Origin: Sinanaerobacter chloroacetimidivorans
GTDB taxonomy: Bacteria; Bacillota; Clostridia; Peptostreptococcales; Anaerovoracaceae
Direction: 5' to 3'
Length of the DNA: 64,000 nucleotides
Assembly: GCF_018128545.1 (NCBI RefSeq)
Contig: NZ_JAGSND010000016.1
Coordinates: 1-64,000, forward strand
A program made the translations under genes and the position numbers. The notes under the pieces were generated by a model, which searched no databases, was not told the origin of the DNA, and was given only the letters and a program-made list of their open reading frames with translations. Shown here in pieces: positions 41,884 through 50,976 of this stretch. Position 1 is the stretch's first letter, and each line of letters begins with the position of its first letter.

Positions 41884-43959
41884 ATGATGAACCGCAGCAA
41901 GAAAGTTTTAGTAGTGGCACTCGTTTTAATTGTATTGGGGAGTTTTTGTGCCAGCATGTTTAACACTTCCATGTTTCAGGTAAAAGTCAAAAAGATTGAT
42001 TTTGAAACGGAGCATGGAACACTATCCGGTCTGCTTTATATGCCAAAGGGTGCAGGCGCTGATGATCCAAGACCAGTGATTGTGACCACACATGGATATC
42101 TTAATTCCAAGGAAATGCAGGATGCACCTGCCATTGAAATGTCCAGAAGAGGCTATATTGTGCTGGCACTTGACATGTATGATCATGGGGATTCTAGATG
42201 GAAAGGGGATATTCCAGTAGGTAGTCAGTTTGGGACGTTCTGGATTTATTCTCAGTATGATGCGGCAAACTATGTGGCAAAGCAGGATTATACGAAGAAG
42301 GATGAAAAGGGCAATGCATATCTGGCAGTCAGCGGACATTCTATGGGGGGATTTTCGACATTGGTTGCCTTGTATATGGATGAAATGGCATCCTTACAAA
42401 CCGGTACAAGATCAATATATGCTGGAATTTCGGTAGGAGCAGACTATTCCTATGCTTCTGCGGTTGCTCCTGAGACAGACTACATAGCAGCATTTGGAAA
42501 CCGCACCGTAGGTATGATTGCTGGACATTATGATGAGTTTTTCTTTAATAAATCGGATGAGGAAAAAACTGCAAATGAAAAGAAAGTAACGGGTACGGTT
42601 ACTTATAAAGATTTTGCGGCGACTGCATCCGGTAAACAGTTTTTAGGATTAACAAGTGAGGATACTGCAAAATCAGAGCAGTTTTACACAGTAGAGTCTG
42701 GTGATCTTTTATATGAAGGAAACGTGGTTCGTGAATCTCAGACCGGACAGCACATCATCTACACACCAAATCAGACGCATCCATGGAATCATTTTTCAAA
42801 AACCACAACATCAGATTTAATTGATTTTTATACAACAGCATTTGATGGGGTGACATCTGTAAATCAAGCAAATGCTACTTTAAATTCCGAAAATCAAATT
42901 TGGTTTTTAAAAGAACTTTGTAATTTAATCGCTATGATTGGTTTCTTTTTATTACTGATTCCAGTGGTAGGTATGCTTTTGAAGGCTCCATTTTTAAAGC
43001 AGGCAGTTACCGAAGAAATTCCAATGTTATCACCGGAAAAGACAAAACTGCAAAAAATTGCATCTTGGGTGTCCATTATTGCATGTATGCTTTATCCTGG
43101 AATTTTATTTGCTACGTTAATGGATAAGGAAAAGACCGGACTAATGGTTCTGGCTGGTATTGCGGGCATTTCTGTGGTTGCCGGTGCTATTTTAGCCATT
43201 GTAAAGAAAGAAAAAGCTGGAGTTTTAGCAGCTGTCATTAGTCTAATTACAGCCTTGGTGTTCTTATTTGCAGATAAGATACTTCCGCTTAGTCCATTCT
43301 TTAATGAACCAACCACAAATCAAATTATTTACTGGGCAATCGGCAATGGACTTATTGCATTAATTGTAGCCATTTTCTTTTATGGAATTACAAAAAAGAA
43401 AGATGGAACTACATGGAGTGCTTATGGAGTAAGTGGAAAAGTAAAATCCATCCTGGCAAGCTTTTGTATAGCTATACTTAGCATGATTATTTTATATGCA
43501 GTACTATTCCTGATTCAAGCAGTTTTTGGAACAGATTTCCGTTTTTGGACAATGGCTGTTCGAACCTTTAAGCCTGAATTTGTAGTCGTTTGGCTACGGT
43601 ATTTGCCATTCTTCTTTGTTTATTATTTCATCAATGCCATTGCAATCAATGCGAATACCAGAGGAAAGAAGGGCGGTTATGCCATTGCAATCGGACTTAA
43701 CGTTGGCGGACTCATATTATGGCTTTTATGTCAGTATGGCATGGATTTTGCAACTGGTACAGCTATGCTTCCAGCACAGGCATTGAATGGAATTTTATTA
43801 ATTGCAACCATCCCTTGCCTTGCAATTGCAGCCGTCTATGCTAAGAAACTGTTTGAGAAAACACATAATGTGTGGCTGGCAGCCTTTATAAATACTATGT
43901 TCTTTACGATGATAACCGTTGCAAATACGGTAATGTTTTGGAATATGATAAACGCATAA
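41884..43959 (+). CDS. Membrane-anchored alpha/beta hydrolase with polytopic C terminus
   Basis: 691-residue protein. An N-terminal signal-anchor helix (about residues 7-27) is followed by an extracytoplasmic alpha/beta hydrolase domain (about 35-310) with HGYLNS oxyanion region, nucleophile Ser in SGHSMGGF near residue 156, and a late His in NQTHPWNHF. The remaining half (about 335-690) has roughly nine membrane helices. GGAGAAGGAGG precedes ATG 41884. A MarR gene follows 60 bases downstream and probably controls it. It resembles uncharacterised clostridial hydrolase-membrane fusions; the substrate is unknown, perhaps a lipid or envelope ester. Confidence 0.82.
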   Translation: MMNRSKKVLVVALVLIVLGSFCASMFNTSMFQVKVKKIDFETEHGTLSGLLYMPKGAGADDPRPVIVTTHGYLNSKEMQDAPAIEMSRRGYIVLALDMYDHGDSRWKGDIPVGSQFGTFWIYSQYDAANYVAKQDYTKKDEKGNAYLAVSGHSMGGFSTLVALYMDEMASLQTGTRSIYAGISVGADYSYASAVAPETDYIAAFGNRTVGMIAGHYDEFFFNKSDEEKTANEKKVTGTVTYKDFAATASGKQFLGLTSEDTAKSEQFYTVESGDLLYEGNVVRESQTGQHIIYTPNQTHPWNHFSKTTTSDLIDFYTTAFDGVTSVNQANATLNSENQIWFLKELCNLIAMIGFFLLLIPVVGMLLKAPFLKQAVTEEIPMLSPEKTKLQKIASWVSIIACMLYPGILFATLMDKEKTGLMVLAGIAGISVVAGAILAIVKKEKAGVLAAVISLITALVFLFADKILPLSPFFNEPTTNQIIYWAIGNGLIALIVAIFFYGITKKKDGTTWSAYGVSGKVKSILASFCIAILSMIILYAVLFLIQAVFGTDFRFWTMAVRTFKPEFVVVWLRYLPFFFVYYFINAIAINANTRGKKGGYAIAIGLNVGGLILWLLCQYGMDFATGTAMLPAQALNGILLIATIPCLAIAAVYAKKLFEKTHNVWLAAFINTMFFTMITVANTVMFWNMINA

Positions 43960-44019
43960 CTTGTACACCCGGTGAATTGTTGGTATAATAATTGAAGTAT
44001 TGATAAACGAGGTGCTGAA

Positions 44020-44526
44020 ATGAAACTGGAATGGATGAGAGAATATCGAGATGTAGTGGAACAACTAATAAAGTATTGTAACGTATATGCGGCAGCCTAT
44101 AAAAAGGAAGGCATTCCGGGAACGGATATTCCAATTTCATATGCCCAGATTCAAGTGATTGAATACTTGTTAGAAAATGAAGAACTACACCAAAATATGA
44201 AACAGATTGCAATGAGACTTGGAATTACGACCAGTAATTTTTCCAAATTGGTTAATAAGCTGGAACAAAAACAGTTGCTGGAAAAATTTCATACTGCCGA
44301 TAATCGGAAAGAAGTCATCATTCAAGTAACCGAGTATGGACGACGGGTCTATCAGGAATATTCGGACTACATTTATCGAGAACATTTTTCAAAGATGTTT
44401 GAGGCAGCAAAAGACATTCCAAAAGAATGCCTTCCGCTGATTGCAGATATGCTGGGAGTTCCTTATAAAAATGCAAATTGTAAAAAGAAAGAACCCCCTG
44501 TTTTAATTCCCATTCATAAAGATTAA
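44020..44526 (+). CDS. MarR-family regulator next to the membrane hydrolase
   Basis: 168-residue winged-helix regulator. The recognition region is QIAMRLGITTSNFSKLVNKLEQKQLLEKF (about residues 65-95) and the wing DNRKEVIIQVTEYGRR. The C-terminal extension has one Cys and many Lys. GAGGTG precedes ATG 44020. It is convergent with the pucR-like gene, only three bases apart at their ends. It probably controls the hydrolase operon. Confidence 0.85.
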   Translation: MKLEWMREYRDVVEQLIKYCNVYAAAYKKEGIPGTDIPISYAQIQVIEYLLENEELHQNMKQIAMRLGITTSNFSKLVNKLEQKQLLEKFHTADNRKEVIIQVTEYGRRVYQEYSDYIYREHFSKMFEAAKDIPKECLPLIADMLGVPYKNANCKKKEPPVLIPIHKD

Positions 44527-44529
44527 GAG

Positions 44530-46041
44530 CTAAGAAAGATAATTTTCAATATAAAAGCTAGAAGTTATGTGGAAGAGTTGATTCGAATCCGTTAAGTTGA
44601 TTCGGGTCAGCTCTTCTATTTTTTCCATTCGGTAGGAAAGACTATTGCGATGAATAAATAAAGCAGCAGCGGTCTGAGTTGCATTATACTGGCATTCGAT
44701 GTACTTTCTGAGCGTCTCATAAAGGAATGTACTATTTTTCTCATCATATTGCTTTAATATTTTAAGTGCTGGATTTACAAATTCGGATAGATCCTTTTGA
44801 TTTGGATAGTGTGACAGCAAATCATAAAAAGCAAATGCATCATAAGAAAGTATGGTATCCGACATATCCAATTTTAATGATAAATTATGTAAAAAAAGAC
44901 ATTGTTCAAAATAATTTCGACAGCTGAAAATATTAGTAAAATTCTGGCTTATATAAAGGTTTTTCGAGACTTTTGGAAGAAGCTCACGAAGTTTTTTCTT
45001 TTCTGTTTCTTTCAAATCGAGTGTATTAGATAATGCAATCAATGCCACAATATAACCTTTGTAATGGGTGATGTAGGCCTGAGGAAAGACAAGGCAGAGT
45101 CGTTCCAGGGCAAAACTTTCCCATTGCTTCTCATCGGATAATGTACCGCATGCAGCGACAAGACAGCACATATTCTTTGGAGGCTCTATTTTGGAAGCTT
45201 TCATTCGAATGGATATGTTTTCGAACTGCTTATCATCTAACAGATGGTAAAGTAGAATGCTCTTGAGTGATCCATGAATACCTGCAAAATCAGGATTTTT
45301 GCTTAATATATCGCTCATTACATAGCTAATGTTTGGTAGCATTTCACGTTGCATTAAATTGAGAGGTGTCTTTTCTTCGAGCATAATCGTATAGCCAATT
45401 AATGAATTATTCCAAAAAATTTTACTGCATAATTTGCTATGAGGCGATGCGGGACAATCTAGTACATAGGATATAGAATTAATTGGAGAAACCGTATTTG
45501 CCATGATTTCATTGACAGCAGTAATGAATTCGTAAGTACAATAACCACGCGCAATATTTTCCTTCCATAGATGATCTGTTATTTCAAAATTATCTGAATA
45601 GAGTAACACTTTAAATCCAGTATCAATTACGATGACTGGATTTTTTAGTTTCTGCGCGGCAGCATTTACAATTGTTTGCCCATTATCACCACGGATGGAC
45701 ATAGCAATGAGTTGTGAAAAGTCATTGGATAACTGCAGGGATTCATAAAATAATCGGTGCACATAATTGAATACAGAAGAGAGGTCTTCTGGTTGTATGA
45801 AGGCAAAATTTCCGTTGGGCAAAGACTGTTTGGTAAGGGGGGTAATGGAAATTAATTGTTCTGGGAGTAAAATTTTCGGGTTAAGAGAGGATAAGTCTCC
45901 AATGTATAAAATTCCATCTTCAAAACTGCTAGCTTTTGCATCCAAAAGCTGAATATCCGTAATTTTATCAACATTTGCATCACTTACAATTGTTATTTTG
46001 TAGTCAGATTTTAAGTTCTCCATGATATGTCGAAACTGCAT
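44530..46041 (-). CDS. PucR-family transcription regulator
   Basis: 503-residue regulator. The N-terminal part resembles a PucR purine-catabolism domain (about 20-120), with a variable middle. A C-terminal PucR/CdaR helix-turn-helix (about 430-500) contains YIECQYNATQTAAALFIHRNSLSYRMEKIEELT. AAAGGAGC lies before the start. It is divergent from the old-yellow-enzyme/SDR operon, so it is the likely activator of that operon in response to the substrate. Confidence 0.85.
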   Translation of the reverse strand: MQFRHIMENLKSDYKITIVSDANVDKITDIQLLDAKASSFEDGILYIGDLSSLNPKILLPEQLISITPLTKQSLPNGNFAFIQPEDLSSVFNYVHRLFYESLQLSNDFSQLIAMSIRGDNGQTIVNAAAQKLKNPVIVIDTGFKVLLYSDNFEITDHLWKENIARGYCTYEFITAVNEIMANTVSPINSISYVLDCPASPHSKLCSKIFWNNSLIGYTIMLEEKTPLNLMQREMLPNISYVMSDILSKNPDFAGIHGSLKSILLYHLLDDKQFENISIRMKASKIEPPKNMCCLVAACGTLSDEKQWESFALERLCLVFPQAYITHYKGYIVALIALSNTLDLKETEKKKLRELLPKVSKNLYISQNFTNIFSCRNYFEQCLFLHNLSLKLDMSDTILSYDAFAFYDLLSHYPNQKDLSEFVNPALKILKQYDEKNSTFLYETLRKYIECQYNATQTAAALFIHRNSLSYRMEKIEELTRINLTDSNQLFHITSSFYIENYLS

Positions 46042-46192
46042 AAAATATGCTCCTTTCCATACTGTGCAACTAGCACAAACATAACAAGATTCATTCGTTC
46101 AAAGCACCCGTTTATAACGGTATTTGGATGTGTTAATATTATAACAAGAAACGAAAAGCCTGACAAGTCAAAATATAAGGAGGATTTTAAAA
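46042..46192. promoter_or_regulatory. Divergent control region of pucR-like and oxidoreductase genes
   Basis: Short region between divergent genes with the palindrome CCGTT-TAT-AACGG (46108-46120) and a repeated ATAACAAGA at 46081 and 46141. It is a plausible regulator site; promoter hexamers are not clear enough to name. Confidence 0.4.
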
Positions 46193-48127
46193 ATGAAGTA
46201 TGAAAAATTGTTTCAAAAAGGAATGATTGGTAAACTTGAACTAAAGAACCGTATCGTGATGCCTGCCATGGGCGTTTCACTGGCTAGTTCTACCGGTGAA
46301 GCAAGTGATGAAATGATTCGCTATTACGAAGAACGTGCCAAAGGAGAATGCGGTCTCATTATAACGGAGATCACAAGAGTTGATGATATCTACGGTGTGG
46401 GAACTTCCAATCAATTAGCAGTAACAGATGGGAAAGACATCCCAAGACTTCAAAGACTAGCAGATGCGGTACATAAATATGATGCAAAGATATTTGTTCA
46501 GCTACATCATCCAGGAAGACAGACCTATAGTAGATTACTTGATGGAAAGCAAATCGTAGCTCCATCTGCTGTTATGTGTAATGTAGTCAAAGAAATGCCT
46601 CGAGCTCTGACTACGGAGGAATGTGAAGGCATTATGAAAGCTTTCGTAAAGGGTGCAGTTATAGCAAAGTCAGCAGGTATTGATGGAGTAGAAATTCATG
46701 CCGCACATGGCTATTTGATTGATCAGTTTTTATCTCCATATACTAACAAGAGAACGGATAAATACGGCGGAAGCTTCCACAACCGTATTCGTATCTTGGA
46801 AGAGATGATTACAGCAATCAAACATTTATGTGGTCCTGATTTCCCAATCAGTGTTCGTATCAGTGGAGACGAATTCGTAGAAGGTGGATTAAAATTAGAG
46901 GATTCCATCAAAATCGCGCGCACTCTGGAAAGCTATGGAGTCGATGCAATCAATGTTAGTTCTGGTATCTATGAATCTGGTGCAACCATTGTCGAGCCAG
47001 GCTCTTATCCACAAGGTTGGAAAAAACATTTGGCTACGGAGATACGTAAAAATGTAAAAATTCCTGTGATTGCAGTCAACAATATCAAACAGCCATGCGT
47101 AGCAGAGCAGCTCCTTGAAGAGGGAGTTTGTGATTTTATTGGAATCGGAAGAGGACAGTTAGCCGATGAAGAGTGGGCAAAGAAAGCGAAAACCGGACGC
47201 GAAGATGAAATCAGAAGCTGTATTGGATGTCTACACTGTTTTAAGACTTTAAATACAGGAAAACACATTTCATGTGCTGTTAACCCAAGAGTTGGACGAG
47301 AACTTGAATATAAAGATTACGAAAAAGATGGAAAGAATCAAGTGGTTGCAGTAATCGGAGGCGGACCAGGCGGAATGCAGGCAGCCTTAGTATTAGCGAA
47401 ACGAAATTATAAAGTAGTTCTATTTGAGAAGAGCGCTGAACTTGGTGGTACATTAAACATTGCAGATAAACCTTTATTGAAAGAAAAAATTACATTACTG
47501 AAAAACGGAATGAAAACACAAGTAGAAAAAAATAACATTGAAGTGCGCCTAGGCACCAATGCAACGGTAGAAATGGTGAAAGAATTAAATCCAGTCGGAG
47601 TTTTTGTTGCCTGTGGAGCTTCACCAGTTGTTCCGAAATTACCGGGTATTGAAAATAGCAAAGTAGTGACAGCAGAAGATGTACTTAGTGGAAAAGTAAA
47701 AGCTGTAGGAAAAGTTGCCGTGATTGGTTCCGGATTAACTGGATGTGAAACTGCTGAAACATTGGCAGAGCAAGGCCATAGCGTTTCCTTAATCGAAATG
47801 GCTAAGACCATTGGACCTGGAATATATCCATCCATTTTAATGGATTTAATGGGAAAATTCAGAAAGTTCAATCCACAGATTTTGCCAGGTCATAGACTTG
47901 CAGCGGTTACGGATAAAGGCGTACTTGTTGTTAATGTTGCAAACGGACAAAAAATGGAAGTAGAAGCAGATACGGTTGTACTTGCGCTTGGTGTTTCTCC
48001 TCGCAGGGGCGTGGTTTCAGAATTTGAAGCTTCGTTTGATGAGGTTCGTGTTATTGGAGATGCATCAAGGGGCGGTAGTATTGTGGAAGCAGTAGCAGAT
48101 GGATTTGGTAAAGCATTCGTATTTTAG
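46193..48127 (+). CDS. Old-yellow-enzyme-type FMN/FAD/4Fe-4S enoate reductase
   Basis: 644-residue multi-domain NADH:flavin oxidoreductase of the BaiCD/2,4-dienoyl-CoA reductase type. The FMN TIM barrel (about 1-335) has NRIVMPAMG, the conserved EIHAAHGYLIDQFLSP and RTDKYGGSFHNR, and GIGRGQLADEEW. The 4Fe-4S cluster is at CIGCLHCFKTLNTGKHISC. The FAD domain starts at VIGGGPGGMQAA (about 388), and the NAD domain is VAVIGSGLTGCETAETLAE. ATAAGGAGG precedes ATG 46193. It would reduce an activated C=C bond. The adjacent SDR suggests steroid, bile-acid or phenolic substrates. Confidence 0.9.
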   Translation: MKYEKLFQKGMIGKLELKNRIVMPAMGVSLASSTGEASDEMIRYYEERAKGECGLIITEITRVDDIYGVGTSNQLAVTDGKDIPRLQRLADAVHKYDAKIFVQLHHPGRQTYSRLLDGKQIVAPSAVMCNVVKEMPRALTTEECEGIMKAFVKGAVIAKSAGIDGVEIHAAHGYLIDQFLSPYTNKRTDKYGGSFHNRIRILEEMITAIKHLCGPDFPISVRISGDEFVEGGLKLEDSIKIARTLESYGVDAINVSSGIYESGATIVEPGSYPQGWKKHLATEIRKNVKIPVIAVNNIKQPCVAEQLLEEGVCDFIGIGRGQLADEEWAKKAKTGREDEIRSCIGCLHCFKTLNTGKHISCAVNPRVGRELEYKDYEKDGKNQVVAVIGGGPGGMQAALVLAKRNYKVVLFEKSAELGGTLNIADKPLLKEKITLLKNGMKTQVEKNNIEVRLGTNATVEMVKELNPVGVFVACGASPVVPKLPGIENSKVVTAEDVLSGKVKAVGKVAVIGSGLTGCETAETLAEQGHSVSLIEMAKTIGPGIYPSILMDLMGKFRKFNPQILPGHRLAAVTDKGVLVVNVANGQKMEVEADTVVLALGVSPRRGVVSEFEASFDEVRVIGDASRGGSIVEAVADGFGKAFVF

Positions 48128-48163
48128 ATAAGTGCCGTTAAGGCGGCGGATAGGAGAGCAAAT

Positions 48164-49018
48164 ATGAAGGATTTTAAAGGAAAAGTAGCAGTAATTACCG
48201 GAGCAGGTAATGGGTTCGGCGTTGAAATTGCAAAGGAATGTGCCATTCGTAATATGAAAATGGTTCTAGTTGATATTGAAGGTGAGGATGTTGAACGCAC
48301 AAAGAAATTGGTAGAGTCTATGGGTGCAGTAGCAGTTTCTCTTACGGCAGATGTAAGCCTTCTCGAAGAAGTAAAAAAGATGGTGGATATTACCATCGAA
48401 AACTTTGGACAGATTGATTTACTCTTTAATAATGCAGGTGTAGCAATTCCAGGTTATATCTGGGAACTTCCAATGCGTGACTGGGATTGGATTGTAAGCA
48501 TTAATGTCATGAGTCAGGTATATGCAATGAACCTTGCCATTCCTATCATGTTAAAGCAAGGAACACCTTGTCATATCATTAATACAGCTTCTGTTGCAGG
48601 ACTTATTACATCCGATGGAATGCCAGCATATCATACAACAAAGCATGCATCCGTAGCACTTTCAGAAAGTGTAAGCTATGATTTACAAAAAATAAATGCA
48701 AATATAAAGGTTTCTGTGCTTTGTCCTGGATTTGTGCAAACAGATCTGCATCACTATGAAAAACATAGACCAGAACGATTTAGCGCGGTGGAAGATCCAT
48801 ATTATCAAAGTGATTCTTTTAAAATGCATCAGGCAATCGCAGAACATGTAGTGACCACAGGAATTCCGGTTGACAGCATTGGTATGAGCGTATTTAATGC
48901 AATTGAAGACGAAGATTTCTACATATTAACGCACCCAATTTACTCCACCTTAATCGGAAAGAGAGTAAAGGATATGTTAGAAGGAAAAGGTCCAGATTTA
49001 AAGGCACTACGTGGATAA
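48164..49018 (+). CDS. Short-chain dehydrogenase/reductase, hydroxysteroid-dehydrogenase-like
   Basis: 284-residue classical SDR. The cofactor loop is TGAGNGFGVEIA near residues 12-23, DIEGED after strand 2 favours NAD(H), NNAG is near 90-93, catalytic Ser is in INTASVAG, and Tyr/Lys in AYHTTKHAS. The C-terminal part is longer than minimal SDRs. GGATAGGAG precedes ATG 48164. It lies 36 bases behind the enoate reductase and so probably oxidises or reduces the hydroxyl/keto group of the same substrate. The substrate is not determined by sequence. Confidence 0.88.
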   Translation: MKDFKGKVAVITGAGNGFGVEIAKECAIRNMKMVLVDIEGEDVERTKKLVESMGAVAVSLTADVSLLEEVKKMVDITIENFGQIDLLFNNAGVAIPGYIWELPMRDWDWIVSINVMSQVYAMNLAIPIMLKQGTPCHIINTASVAGLITSDGMPAYHTTKHASVALSESVSYDLQKINANIKVSVLCPGFVQTDLHHYEKHRPERFSAVEDPYYQSDSFKMHQAIAEHVVTTGIPVDSIGMSVFNAIEDEDFYILTHPIYSTLIGKRVKDMLEGKGPDLKALRG

Positions 49019-49067
49019 TTTTAACTTAAATGTCAATTTTTATGTGTTATAATAAAACCACAAAGAT

Positions 49068-49168
49068 AAAAACACGTCCCGGTAGGTAGTCCGGGAGCAG
49101 CATAAGCTGTCAGTAACCTGCCTCCTTGGTTGTCCATTCTTTGTTCATCTAATTCTTTAAGGAGGGAA
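49068..49168 (+). ncRNA. yjdF-motif (azaaromatic) riboswitch
   Basis: The leader of the yjdF-type gene contains ACACGTCCCGGTAGGTAG, TCCGGGA, then CAGTAACCTGCCTCCTT, matching the recalled yjdF RNA motif. TGCCTCCTT (49119-49127) is complementary to the ribosome-binding site AAGGAGGG (49159-49166), suggesting translational control. Known yjdF RNAs respond to azaaromatic compounds. A TATAAT box is present at 49048-49053. Confidence 0.78.
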
Positions 49169-49172
49169 TAAA

Positions 49173-49592
49173 ATGGACAAAGTATGTGAAATATTGCAGG
49201 TATTGTTTGAGGAACCATTCTGGATTGGTGTATTTGAAAAAAGACAAGAAGGAAAACTTAGCGTATGTAAAGTCACATTTGGTGCAGAACCAAAAGACTA
49301 CGAAGTTAAAAATTTTGTACTTTCGAATTACTATAATCTTCGATTTGGACCAACTGTTGAATTTAAAATGAAGGAGAAAGAAAAAGTAAATCCAAAGCGT
49401 CGCCAAAGGGAAGTAAAAAAACAATTAAAAAACGCAACCATTGGTACAAAGTCCCAGCAGGCAATCAAGTTAGGACAAGAAGAGGTAAAACTTGATCGTA
49501 AAATAGCGTCAAAAAAACGATGTGAGGAAGAAAAAGCTTTTCAATTCGCTTTAAAACAACAGAAGAAAAAAGAAAAACACAAGGGCAGGTAA
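49173..49592 (+). CDS. yjdF: YjdF-family protein
   Basis: 139-residue basic protein matching YjdF (DUF2992). The N-terminal beta-rich half begins MDKVCEILQVLFEEPFWIGVFEK and contains CKVTFGAEPKDYEV. The C-terminal half is very Lys-rich, with KRRQREVKKQLKNATIGTKSQQAIKLGQEEVK, the typical family tail. Its function is unknown; linkage to the azaaromatic riboswitch suggests protection against or handling of such toxic aromatics. AAGGAGGG precedes ATG 49173. Confidence 0.9.
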   Translation: MDKVCEILQVLFEEPFWIGVFEKRQEGKLSVCKVTFGAEPKDYEVKNFVLSNYYNLRFGPTVEFKMKEKEKVNPKRRQREVKKQLKNATIGTKSQQAIKLGQEEVKLDRKIASKKRCEEEKAFQFALKQQKKKEKHKGR

Positions 49593-49659
49593 CTGCCCTT
49601 TCGTTTTATTTTATCCATGTTATGCTAAAACATGTTATGTTAAAATGGAGGTATGTGAA

Positions 49660-49920
49660 ATGGGAGAATTAGCGAATCTATTCAATATCGGAAAAGAAGT
49701 GGAACGACAGTTAAATGAGGTAGGTATTACAACGGAAGATGCGCTAAGGCAGATTGGAAGCAAAGATGCCTGGTTAAGAATCAAGAAAATAGATGATTCA
49801 GCCTGCATACACCGACTATACGCATTGGAGGGGGCAATCGAAGGGATAAAAAAATCCCAGTTAAGCCCTGAGAAAAAAGAAGAACTGAAAGAATTTTATC
49901 GGATACAGACTGCATTATAG
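49660..49920 (+). CDS. TfoX C-terminal-domain-like protein
   Basis: 86-residue helical protein. The pattern LFNIGKEVERQLNEVGITTEDALRQIG, then GSKDAWLRIK and HRLYALEGAIEG, matches the stand-alone TfoX C-terminal domain, a helix-hairpin-helix-like fold. GGAGGT lies seven bases before ATG 49660; the earlier ATG at 49648 overlaps that site. It is not evidence for competence by itself, as such proteins are widespread in Firmicutes. Confidence 0.85.
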   Translation: MGELANLFNIGKEVERQLNEVGITTEDALRQIGSKDAWLRIKKIDDSACIHRLYALEGAIEGIKKSQLSPEKKEELKEFYRIQTAL

Positions 49921-49944
49921 TTTCATATAGATTGGAGGCAGAAG

Positions 49945-50661
49945 ATGATAAAACCAAAGGAATTAAAAGTAGGAGACAAGGTAGCCATCGTTAGTCTATC
50001 AAGTGGTATGCTTGGCGAAGATTTTGCGAATCATAATTTAATTTTAGGACAAAAGAGGCTACAGGAACTTGGATTAGTACCAGTTTTTATGCCAAATTCA
50101 TTAAAGGGGATTACATATTTAAAGGAACATCCAGAAGCGAGGGCACAGGACTTAAAGGAAGCTTTTACGGATCCTCAAATCAAAGGAATTATTTGTGCGA
50201 TTGGAGGAGATGATACCTATCGACTGTTACCGTATTTACTTGAAGATAAAGAATTTATCGATAGTGTAAGAAATAATCCAAAGTTATTTACGGGATTTTC
50301 TGATACGACAATCAATCACCTAATGTTTTATAAGCTTGGAATGACAAGTTTTTATGGACCAACCTTTGTCTGTGATTTAGCAGAATTGGATCATGATATG
50401 CTTCCATACACAAAGGAAGCTTTTTTGCAATACTTTCATAAAAAGGAGAAAACTCCAATAGTATCTAGCCTTTACTGGTATGAAGAACGAACCGATTTTT
50501 CAGAGAATGCAATTGGTACGAGCCGCGTACTGCATGAAGAAGTTAGAGGCTTTGACGTAATCCAGGGTCAAGGGGTTGTTAGAGGAAAATTGTTAGGAGG
50601 GTGTCTGGAAAGTCTATATGATATTCTGAGTAATACCAGATATCTGGTATTATCATCATAG
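49945..50661 (+). pseudogene. S66 LD-carboxypeptidase/MccF-like peptidase, 3' part deleted
   Basis: 238 codons of a family usually about 340 residues long. It contains IGGDDTYRLLPYL, the nucleophile region LFTGFSDTTINHLMFY, and the Glu region GGCLESLYDIL. The C-terminal catalytic His is missing because the sequence switches at about 50645 into an RNase G fragment in another frame. TTGGAGGC precedes ATG 49945. The protein is probably inactive. Full-length homologues cleave tetrapeptide stems or microcin-type peptides. Confidence 0.8.
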
Positions 50662-50840
50662 ATTTTATCAATATGGAAAAAGAAGAAGCGAAAGAGCGCC
50701 TGATGCAGGAATTACGTCGATTGCTTGATAAAGATCCAATCAAGACTACGGTTGTAGATATGACCGCATTGAACCTGGTAGAAGTGACACGCAAAAAGGT
50801 AAGAAAACCTCTTGCAGAACAGTGTAAATTTTTTCGATAA
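50646..50840 (+). pseudogene. RNase E/G C-terminal fragment
   Basis: 64 codons reading IIIIDFINMEKEEAKERL, then DKDPIKTTVVDMTALNLVEVTRKKVRKPLAEQC, the conserved end of the RNase G (CafA/Rng) catalytic domain with its metal-binding Asp region. There is no start, and the upstream sequence is the S66 peptidase. It marks the right side of a deletion that removed the rest of rng and the peptidase end. Confidence 0.82.
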
Positions 50841-50876
50841 AGGATAGTCATAGATATAGGATTTTAATATTGAAAC

Positions 50877-50912
50877 ACAAAAAAAGAAACAGGCGACTGT
50901 TTCTTTTTTTGT
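50877..50912. terminator. Bidirectional terminator
   Basis: AAAAAGAAACA/TGTTTCTTTTTTT around loop GGCGAC lies between the RNase G fragment and the convergent AraC-type gene. Confidence 0.8.
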
Positions 50913-50976
50913 GTACTTATCTATGCTCCTTCGCATAGATCACATAATTGATACCCTGTGTTAACACACCTGATAC

